DNA from: WTFY01 sp965205275
Lineage (GTDB): Bacteria > Pseudomonadota > Gammaproteobacteria > UBA4575
Assembly: GCA_965205275.1 (NCBI GenBank)
Contig: OZ242168.1
Location: forward strand, 868,001-932,000
Length of the DNA stretch: 64,000 bases
Reading direction: 5' to 3'
Shown here one piece after another: positions 24,921 to 32,930 of this stretch; position 1 is the stretch's first letter; each line of letters starts with the position of its first letter. Made by a program: the position numbers and the translations under genes. A model generated the notes under the pieces. The model made no database searches. It saw only the letters and a program-made list of their open reading frames with translations, and was not told the origin of the DNA.

Positions 24921-26111
24921 TCACACAGCTGAGACGTTCTGCTCACTGGCCAGAAATCGTCCCCAAGCACTCATTAACTCCCGCCGCCGCTCAAATAAGT
25001 CGGAACGCTGATAGGCGGCTTCCACCTTGTCCTTGTTGACATGCGCCAGGGCAAGCTCGCACACGGCCGCAGGGCAGCTTGTCTGTTCAGCCGCCCAATC
25101 GCGGAAGGATGACCGGAAACCATGGACCGTTACTCCGGAATGTACCGCGTGTAGAGTCTTGCTTAATGCCACGTCTGACAAAATGCCGCCTCGCGTACCG
25201 GGGAAAATCATTTCCTGCTGGTCAATATGCGGCATGGCCTTGATCAGCTGCAAGGCTTCGTCAGGGAGCGGAACCCGGTGCGGTCTGTTGGCTTTCATCC
25301 GTTCGCCGGGGATAGTCCAAACGCGCGCTGCCAGATCGATCTCATCCCATCTGGCGCCACGCGCCTCGCTTGAACGTGCCGCTGTCAGAATGACAAAGCG
25401 CAGGCAGGATGCGGAAATGCGCCGCTCCCTGCGCAGTGTCGCCATGGTTGCCGGAACCCGGGCATAGGGGACTGCAGCAAAATGCCGCACGGTGTGCACC
25501 TTGTTGGGTGGTGGCAGCACTTTGTCGAGCACGCCACGCCAGCGGGCGGGATTTTCACTGCTGCGCAATCCATGCACATAGGCCCAGTCCAGCACCGCCT
25601 CAATGCGTTGCCGCAGCCGTGTTGCAGTCTCCGTCTTTACGGGCCACAAGGGGAGCAGGATTGCCTTTACGTCTGCCAGCGTCACCTCTGCCGGATGCGT
25701 TTTACCGATCAACGGGAAGGCGTAGTCGCGCAGGGTATTTTGCCATTGCTGCGCGTGCTTGGCATTGCGCCAGCCCGACCGTTTCGAATCGATCAGCGCC
25801 AGCGCGCAGGTTTCAAAAGTCATTGGCGTGGAGTCTTTGTTCTTTTTGGCGCGTACCAATGCCCCTGGATCGTCTCCGTCAGCGAGCGCTTTGCGCATCG
25901 CTTCGGCCAGGACACGAGCGTCGGCCAGGGCACGGGTATGAGTAGCCCCTAAACCGATCTCGCGTACTTTCTCGGCGCGGGCGTAGCGAAACACCCAGGA
26001 GCGGGAGCCGGTCTCCCGTACGCGTAAATACAGCCCGCCGCCATCGGCATGAAAGCCCGGCGTAACGCTCTCCACCTTTCGTGCTGAAAGCCGTTTGATC
26101 CTGGTTACCAT
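24921..26111 (-). CDS. P4-type tyrosine integrase of the tRNA-Ser island
   Basis: A 396-residue site-specific recombinase. The N-terminal DUF4102-like domain is GFHADGGGLYLRVRETGSRS, WVFRYARAEKVREIGLGA. A SAM-like core-binding domain follows (ALIDSKRSGWRNAKHAQQW). The catalytic domain has LTAARSSEARGARWDEID (Arg), VPLPDEALQLI, VTVHGFRSSFRDWAAEQT (H-x-x-R), LALAHVNKDKVEAAYQRSD with the Tyr, and a C-terminal LMSAWGRFL. Complete. Its 5' end is about 190 bp from the candidate attR at 26297. It is the probable recombinase of the 14.95-26.3 kb island. Confidence 0.93.
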   Translation of the reverse strand: MVTRIKRLSARKVESVTPGFHADGGGLYLRVRETGSRSWVFRYARAEKVREIGLGATHTRALADARVLAEAMRKALADGDDPGALVRAKKNKDSTPMTFETCALALIDSKRSGWRNAKHAQQWQNTLRDYAFPLIGKTHPAEVTLADVKAILLPLWPVKTETATRLRQRIEAVLDWAYVHGLRSSENPARWRGVLDKVLPPPNKVHTVRHFAAVPYARVPATMATLRRERRISASCLRFVILTAARSSEARGARWDEIDLAARVWTIPGERMKANRPHRVPLPDEALQLIKAMPHIDQQEMIFPGTRGGILSDVALSKTLHAVHSGVTVHGFRSSFRDWAAEQTSCPAAVCELALAHVNKDKVEAAYQRSDLFERRRELMSAWGRFLASEQNVSAV

Positions 26112-26616
26112 TGTTGTCCGCCTTTGAACCGAAAACCCATGAAATTAATTAATCCGGTCTTACTATCCGTCTTACTGGATTGCATGGATTAACCGGGATT
26201 ATATCGGGCTGTATTGGACAAGGAAACCCCTTAGTTATTGATTATACAAATATAAACGGTCATTATCGGAATACATCGGACACTATATAGGCGGAGACTC
26301 TCTCCGCCAATATAAAAATATAACTGATTGATTGTACTGGTAATCTGTAAGATAGAACAAATACAGACTTACTTTCCATCACATGCTCAAACGGCACTAT
26401 CCAAGCAGTCGTCTGCTCATAATAATATCTAGTGTTTTACTAGATCCCTAAAGCAGCCTGTTATCAACGACACTCAGTCCATGAATCCACACTAACCTGA
26501 ATACGAGTCTTGTGACTACCAACAGCCGGGACTCTCAGCGCCGTCACACAATCTCCCTCACCGCTAAACATGCTGTACATATTATGCCAACCGGGGCTAC
26601 GCAACCGCATCTTACT
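26112..26616. other. Island end: arm sites, hairpin and candidate attR
   Basis: No gene is seen in these 505 bp. GGTCTTAC-N5-GTCTTACT (26156-26176) mirrors the sites at 15023. A perfect stem GGCGGAGA/TCTCCGCC lies at 26290-26308, and its right arm belongs to the 13-bp copy of the tRNA-Ser end (26297-26309). Beyond 26310 I see nothing specific. Confidence 0.5.
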
Positions 26617-29209
26617 TCACGGGCTTAGCGAAAATTTAGCATTCAGGAACAGTGTACGCCCCGAGGAGGAATCCAGAGTGAGGGCTACACTCGCAGGGTC
26701 GTCGGGATCTTTGGATGGGCCGTGATTGCCGATATTGAGAATTCCGCCGTGTATTTCCATCGCGCTCAGACCAAATGCCTCACGCCATTGAATGACCATG
26801 TCATGTCCCATCCATGAATCATACTTGTCGGTGTTGTCTACATTTGAATACCCCGAACTCGCATGGAGATTCCAGTTCGCAGTCACCCGGCCCCTGCTCA
26901 TGCGCAGCGACGCATGGACACGGTTGTGCGGCCGGTCACCGGGCTGCACTTTATTGTTCACCTGGCTTCTGTCCCGGGACAAGTGCAGCCAGCGGGTGGT
27001 AAAAGCCATATCTGCCCAGCTGGTTTTCCAGTCCGCATGGATCTGGATATTGACACCTTCGACATCGACTTCCCCACTGTTGACCCATGGGCTTCGAATT
27101 TGTTTGATCACATCTCCCACACGCGTGACCACCACACCAGCCGGTAACTGTCCGGCAGTCTCAAGATCGACGATGGACTGCGTGGACAATCTTGCCGGTA
27201 TATCGGAAATCTCAATCTGGAACCAGTCTGCAGTCAGGGAAAAAGGTCCGAGAATCGCCATTGCACCGAAACTGAAGCTTTCAGTCTCATCCAGCTCCAG
27301 ATTAGGGTTCCCAGTACTTATGCGCTCTACCTGAAATCTGCGACAATCTCCCAAAGCACCAGTGTGCGTCTTGGTGTCGCAGATGTAGGGATAGTCGAGT
27401 GCCGCCTGTCCGTGCTGCGCATTCAGACTCGGCGTACTGGACCCCTCGCTCCAGGATCCACGAACAGAGAAGTTCTTGTGCAGCCGGTACTCGCTTGTGA
27501 TCAGATGGGAAAATTCCGAACCAAGGTCATCGTAATCGTCGTGCCAGCCTGCAAGGACGACATGCCATTCACTGTGCAACGGGAGGAACAGTTCGGCGAA
27601 CACTGACTTGCGTTGTCGCTCGTCCGAGGCCGAGTTGCCTCCGGATCCGAGTACATCTTCCGCATTGTGGGAATTGCCGTTGATATCCAGATAATCGTAA
27701 ACATTTCTGCGCTTCTCGTACGCATATGCACCGCCTGCTGCCCAGCGTACATCGCCTCCGCCTAGCGCAAATGTCGTCCCGTCAAAGGATACGCGCGCCG
27801 TTTTATGGTCCGTGAGCAAGTTACGTTTGAGTTTGAGGCCGGTCTCACGGACTGCTGAGAGATGTTCCGGATCCTGTGAACGTGGATCTTCTATGTTGAT
27901 CTGTCAACGGCTTTCTGAAACAGGCTCTCGCTTACGAAGGTATCACCCGTGATATCGGTATCGTCCTTATAGTATCGAAGGCGGGCATCGTAACCTATGC
28001 TGTTTGCAAATTGTCCGTGAAGGCCGAGCGTGAAATCGTATTCCTCCTGATCCGTACGCCACTCGCGATTGCCATGCCCAAGGAACCGATGGGCGAGTAG
28101 GAGCGTTGCAGTATCGGGGGGCTCGGTGATCCCGAGGTCTTGTAACAGTTCTTGCTTGAGCGTATCCGAGACCAGCTGAAAGGTGTCTACCGAGGGCGCG
28201 TAGCGTTCTTTGCCGTCACTTTGGGCAGCCCGGATGTCCACATACATGTCCATGTTTTCACCGAGCGGATAATCGAAATTGACAAACAAGCCTTCACGAT
28301 CATAGCGCTGGGTATGCCACGCAATCTCGGAATAGCCAAAGCCGCAGCCTGTACCGGAAAGGTCACGTGGATTCATGAGCGGGCCGGTGTATGCACTGCC
28401 CTCGCAGGAACCCAGGGGATACGCGGTCGTGTCGCCCCCGATGGTGACGTAAAGGGTGTTACCCCCTCTGAAACGCCGCTCGTATCGGCAAACGAGCCCC
28501 TTGGAGTCCATGCGGCACGACTGTAGGCTCTCTGCTTGTCGCGGATTTCATCTCTCTGGAAGAAGTCTGCACCAAGCGTGATATGACCGTCTCCCAGAGG
28601 ACCCCCCCACAAGAGGCTCCCTTGTCTGGAATCACCGCCTGCCTGCTCTGTCGGGGAAGCGCTTGCCTGCACTTCAAATCCCCTGTAGTCCCTTTTAAGT
28701 ACAATATTGATTGCACCGCCGATCGCATGCCCGCCATGCAGACCGGCCGTGCTGTCACTCAGAACCTCAATGTACTCGACAGCCGATATGGGCAAGGCAT
28801 CAAGATCGAAAGTTGAATCGGAAATGCGGCGTCCGTTAATGAAAACTGCGGCGCGCCCGCTCCCGAGAATCAGTGGCCTGTAGATACCGAAGGTATTGTA
28901 GACCGCTCGCTCCAGCAGCAAGTCACCCACATTTTTCATGCCAGACAGTTCAATATCCGCCTGACTGATCACAGAAACGACATGCTCCGCGCCTGCTGGG
29001 CTGTCAGGGATGTGGCTGGCTATGGACACTCTTCTGTCACTGTCAGCTGCTGCACTTTGCAACATAACCGCCACCATGATGACCGCAAACGTCATCAAAA
29101 TGACAGCTGACCGTCGAATCGCATGGGTGCTGCGCTCGTGAACCGGTAAGCATAACAGTTGCCACGGAAGCACTCCCCTCATTAGAAACCCATCCCTCGC
29201 TCTGTTCAT
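26617..29209 (-). pseudogene. TonB-dependent outer-membrane receptor with two frameshifts
   Basis: Three successive frames make one receptor of about 860 residues. The N-terminus has a long signal-like hydrophobic stretch (ILMTFAVIMVAVMLQSAAA) and the plug domain (EHVVSVISQADIELSGMKNV, SGRAAVFINGRRISDS, VEYIEVLSDSTAGLHGGHAI followed by GGAINIVLK). A missing G near 28460 and a missing base near 27893 shift the frame. The remainder is barrel, with NSGEVDVEGVNIQI near the end and a final TLFLNAKFSLSP. The plug has the 'GxGGxINIxLK' signature of large substrate receptors. Unless the frameshifts are sequencing errors, the protein is not made. Confidence 0.85.
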
Positions 29210-29395
29210 GATCAGATATTGTATTGACTACTTCCGAGATTAGGAAAGTAACAAAGTTCCAACAGCAGCCCTTCAAACCTGCCGTACCCCATACCAAGGG
29301 CAAGGAGAATTCTGGCCCTTGATCCATAACCTGTATTTGACTCAAGACCAAGCATGCTATGAAGATGCCGGGTAACGACTACGGCCTCAATCGAC

Positions 29396-30751
29396 TTAAT
29401 CCTCCACCTCTGGCATGACAACGAATTCGGGGTATGCTTCAATGCCTAGTTCCGCTACATCCTGGCCCAGTTCCTCAACCGTCGGTGAGATGCGTGCTCC
29501 GATCGTCTTGTCGATGACCAGCCATGTCAACCCCGAGGCACCAAACACAAAGACACCGATGACCAGTATACCGATAACCTGCACCAGCAGGTTACCACCA
29601 GCTGCGATACAGACTGCCAGTGTCCCCCAGATGCCTGCAAACAGATGGGCCGGAACCGCACCGACTACATCGTCGATCTTCAAGCGCTCCATGAGCTTCA
29701 AGCCGAAGACACATATGGCGCCGCCGACTGCACCGATGATAATGGCCCAATAGTGCGCAATGATATCAGGTCCGGCAGTAATCGCGACCAGTCCACCAAT
29801 GGCACCGTTCAGGCCTGCAAGCAGATCAATGCGACCCAGAACCGGCCGAGACAGGCTGATGGCAGCCATAACGCCCGCAGCAGCAGCGAGATTGGTGTTA
29901 GAGAGGATATTGCTGATCGCTACCGCATCGACGGCACCGCTCAGGGCAAGTTGCGAACCGCCGTTAAAACCAAACCAGCCTAACCAGAGAATAAATATAC
30001 CCAGCGTCACTGCAGGTACATTCGACGGTGCTGTGACCTTCACGCTGCCATCTTCACGAAACTTGCCTTTTCGGGCCCCGACAACGAGAGTACCTGCAAG
30101 TGCTGCCCAGCCACCGGTCGAGTGAACGATGGTTGACCCTGCAAAATCCTGAAAGCCCATTTCAGAAAGCCATCCGCCGCCCCAGGTCCAGGCACCAATG
30201 ATCGGATAGATGAATGCCGTCAATATCAGGATGAAGATGAAAAACGACCACAATTTCACCCGCTCGGCCAAAGCCCCGGACACGATCGAGGCGGTTGTTG
30301 CTACGAACACCATCTGGAAAAACCAGTCTGACATGACGGAATAGTTGTTCTCGATGACGGCCGAAACCGCATTCTCCTGGCCTTCCAGGAGCGCAATCTC
30401 GTCGCCAGTAGAGCCATACAAAAACTGGAACGAGCCGAACCAGCCACCCGCATCAACGCCAACATACATGATGTTGTAACCGACCAGGTAAAAAGTCAAT
30501 CCGGCGATGGAATAGAGGCCGATGTTCTTCAGACAGATGGCAGATGCGTTCTTGGTGCGTACCGAGCCGGACTCAAGCATGGTAAAGCCCGCACACATCC
30601 ACATCACCAACGCACCCCAGATGAGGAACGAAAAGCTGTTCAGAACAAATTGCGTTTCACTGTCCATAGCTGCCTGCGCCGCAGGCAGGCAGAGCACGAA
30701 AAAAAATACGGCTGCAAGACTGCCGAAGCTGACCGTACGCCACGACATCAT
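29396..30751 (-). CDS. amt: Ammonium transporter of the Amt family
   Basis: Inner-membrane ammonium channel with the usual 11 helices. I start it at MMSWRTVSFGSLAAVFFF (30751), which gives a cleavable signal peptide ending AAQAA as in AmtB; an upstream in-frame extension to 30886 adds a charged, non-conserved stretch. The sequence has AGFTMLESGSVRTKNASAI, the DWFFQMVF motif, GAWTWGGGWLSEMGFQDFAG and STIVHSTGGWAAL with the first pore His, then VGAVPAHLFAGIWGTLAV with the second pore His. No glnK is adjacent, although amt and glnK are usually linked. The C-terminal tail TVEELGQDVAELGIEAY is the ordinary regulatory end. Confidence 0.95.
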   Translation of the reverse strand: MMSWRTVSFGSLAAVFFFVLCLPAAQAAMDSETQFVLNSFSFLIWGALVMWMCAGFTMLESGSVRTKNASAICLKNIGLYSIAGLTFYLVGYNIMYVGVDAGGWFGSFQFLYGSTGDEIALLEGQENAVSAVIENNYSVMSDWFFQMVFVATTASIVSGALAERVKLWSFFIFILILTAFIYPIIGAWTWGGGWLSEMGFQDFAGSTIVHSTGGWAALAGTLVVGARKGKFREDGSVKVTAPSNVPAVTLGIFILWLGWFGFNGGSQLALSGAVDAVAISNILSNTNLAAAAGVMAAISLSRPVLGRIDLLAGLNGAIGGLVAITAGPDIIAHYWAIIIGAVGGAICVFGLKLMERLKIDDVVGAVPAHLFAGIWGTLAVCIAAGGNLLVQVIGILVIGVFVFGASGLTWLVIDKTIGARISPTVEELGQDVAELGIEAYPEFVVMPEVED

Positions 30752-31235
30752 ACGAGGCAGCCACCTACCGTAGATAGGTCTCCCACCAAAGTCGGATGGA
30801 GCTTCACTCCAGCAGAGTCTGCTCAGCTTATTATTGTCATGGGTATGCTCAGAAATTTGTTTCTTGGTCTTGTTATGAGCAAACATGCCTGGACTCCTAG
30901 TGTGTCTAAATGAGTGGAAAACAGAATATCATGTTGGAAACCACATGAAAATTATAGGATTGAAAACCTGCGAGCATTCACTATGCCGGACTAGCCGACG
31001 AGTGGTGAACATCATATATATGCCGACTCCTGTAGCGGGAAAGTGCCACAGCCACACATCAAACCCTTGTTTCTCGACAGAAACAACTCTCTACAGTATC
31101 CCTACTAACGGGAATTGGTCAGAAACTCAATCTCCGCGTGAATACAGCCACCTGCGTATTGGTTATGTAGCCCTGGCTGACTGTGTTGATCGAAAATACT
31201 ATAGTCCTAAAAAATACACTCAACAGTCTAGAGGG
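30752..31235. other. Gap upstream of amt, no gene identified
   Basis: The first 135 bp are the non-conserved in-frame extension of amt. The remainder to csrA shows no convincing ORF, RNA or terminator. A TGGCAC half-site on the minus strand at 31043-31048 is discussed and rejected as a sigma-54 promoter. Confidence 0.5.
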
Positions 31236-31427
31236 CTAGCGAGCAGACTCGCCTGCTTGAGTCTTTTCGTGTTTGATCCGCTCATAAATTTCTTCACGGT
31301 GCACTGCTACATCTCGGGGTGCATTGACACCTATGCGAACCTGGTTACCCTTTACACCCAACACAGTGACTGTGACATCATCTCCAATCATCAGCGTTTC
31401 GCCGACTCTCCTAGTCAAAATCAGCAT
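31236..31427 (-). CDS. csrA: Carbon storage regulator CsrA
   Basis: A 63-residue post-transcriptional regulator that binds GGA-containing hairpins in mRNA leaders. MLILTRRVGETLMIGDDVTV with the RNA-binding Arg, the GVNAPRDVAVHREEIYERI helix and a short variable tail are all canonical. It follows lysC on the same strand, 142 bp downstream of its end, as in pseudomonads. In such genomes csrA is followed by tRNA-Ser and tRNA-Arg, which here lie more than 16 kb away beyond an island. Confidence 0.97.
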   Translation of the reverse strand: MLILTRRVGETLMIGDDVTVTVLGVKGNQVRIGVNAPRDVAVHREEIYERIKHEKTQAGESAR

Positions 31428-31569
31428 TCCCGTGTCTCCTTAGTAGTCCATTCTATTTTTAGTTATCCAACCCGTTATACAAGTATACAAATGCCTTGTA
31501 ATCTTGTTTCTCGGGCACCACTCCGGCTCCTCCCCTTACCAAAGCTGTGTTGTTATTTTACATTATGCG

Positions 31570-32811
31570 CTACTGACTGATTTCCTCCTCTTTTGCCTGA
31601 TCCAATGCAAAAGCTTCATGCAATACGCGCACCCCAAGCTCCAAGTATTTTTCCTCAATCACGACAGAAATTTTAATTTCTGAAGTCGAAATCATCCTGA
31701 TATTGATCTTCTCTTGCGCTAATGCAGTAAACATTCTACTCGCAATTCCGGCATGAGACCTCATTCCAACCCCTACTAACGACAATTTTACGATATGTGG
31801 ATCACCACCAACCTGACCTCCACCCAGATTTCTTGCAGTATTATCAAGCAGTTTCAAACCTTTTTCATAGTCATTTCTATGTACAGTAAAGGTGAAATCT
31901 GTGGTCTCATCCGAACCTACGTTTTGTACAATCATGTCTACTTCGATATTTCCATCTGCAATCGGACCTAGAATATGGGCTGCAACGCCGGGCCGGTCCG
32001 GGACTCCCTTGACCGTCAACTGAGCCTCATCGCGATTAAAAGCGATACCTGAAACAAGCGCATCTTCCATGCTGTCTTCCTCAAAAGTGATTAAGGTGCC
32101 AGGCCCCTCTGAAAACGAAGAGAGTACCCTGACAGGCACATCATACTTGCCAGCAAATTCTACCGCACGTATTTGTAAAACCTTGGATCCGAGGCTTGCC
32201 ATTTCAAGCATCTCTTCGAACGTGATGCAGTCCAAGCGTCTTGCGTTAGGCTCAACCCGCGGGTCTGTTGTATAGACACCATCCACATCCGTATAGATCT
32301 GACATTCATCCGCCTTGACTGTGGCAGCCAACGCCACGGCAGTGGTATCTGACCCGCCACGACCCAAGGTTGTAATGTTACCTTCGCTATCCACACCCTG
32401 AAACCCTGCAGCCACAACAACATTGCCCGCATCCAGCAATTCTTTCAAACGTGCTGCATCGATATCCTGAATCCGCGCCTTATTAAATTTGTTATCCGTT
32501 CGAATACCAAGCTGCGCGCCTGTAGCTGAGACTGCAGCACACTCACGTCTTTGCAACGCCATGGCAAGCAAGGCAATGGTGACCTGTTCACCCGTAGAAA
32601 GTAAGACATCCAGTTCACGTCCATGTGCCACTTGTCCCTGTATCTCATTTGCCATATCCATCAAGCGGTTGGTTTCGCCGCTCATGGCAGATACCACTAC
32701 AACCACCTGATGGCCCTGACTTCTAGTCGCAATCACTTTCTCGGCAACACGTTCGATGCGCTCAATTGAGCCTATCGAAGTACCTCCATACTTTTGTACG
32801 ATCAATGCCAT
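31570..32811 (-). CDS. lysC: Aspartokinase LysC
   Basis: First enzyme of the aspartate pathway to lysine, threonine and methionine, phosphorylating aspartate. The 413-residue length is that of the monofunctional type. KYGGTSIGSIERIERVA is the N-terminal kinase motif and LGRGGSDTTAVALAA the substrate/ATP site. Two ACT domains lie in the last 150 residues (LTVKGVPDRPGVAAHILG and LSLVGVGMRSHAGIASRMF), the site of feedback control. An internal ATG (MEDALVSGIAFNRDEAQ) could make a beta chain as in related enzymes. It lies downstream of alaS with a 119-bp gap. Confidence 0.96.
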   Translation of the reverse strand: MALIVQKYGGTSIGSIERIERVAEKVIATRSQGHQVVVVVSAMSGETNRLMDMANEIQGQVAHGRELDVLLSTGEQVTIALLAMALQRRECAAVSATGAQLGIRTDNKFNKARIQDIDAARLKELLDAGNVVVAAGFQGVDSEGNITTLGRGGSDTTAVALAATVKADECQIYTDVDGVYTTDPRVEPNARRLDCITFEEMLEMASLGSKVLQIRAVEFAGKYDVPVRVLSSFSEGPGTLITFEEDSMEDALVSGIAFNRDEAQLTVKGVPDRPGVAAHILGPIADGNIEVDMIVQNVGSDETTDFTFTVHRNDYEKGLKLLDNTARNLGGGQVGGDPHIVKLSLVGVGMRSHAGIASRMFTALAQEKINIRMISTSEIKISVVIEEKYLELGVRVLHEAFALDQAKEEEISQ

Positions 32812-32930
32812 ATCTAAAAACTGTCCTTGCTCAAGTCATACTGGAAAATCATAAATACCAGCCTGCATTACACCGGATACATGCTGCAAGTCCTGGATGC
32901 ATGCTTTTCAGGGCCGATCTAACCTAGCTG

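Noticed and set aside
29212..29442. 76-residue ORF between the TonB receptor and amt
   Set aside because: It overlaps the amt 3' end, has no ribosome site and shows no family pattern I can name.
31033..31048. Sigma-54-like site upstream of amt (TGGCAC on the minus strand)
   Set aside because: The following GC is at the wrong distance (GG-N9-GC instead of GG-N10-GC) and the -12 element lacks TTGC.
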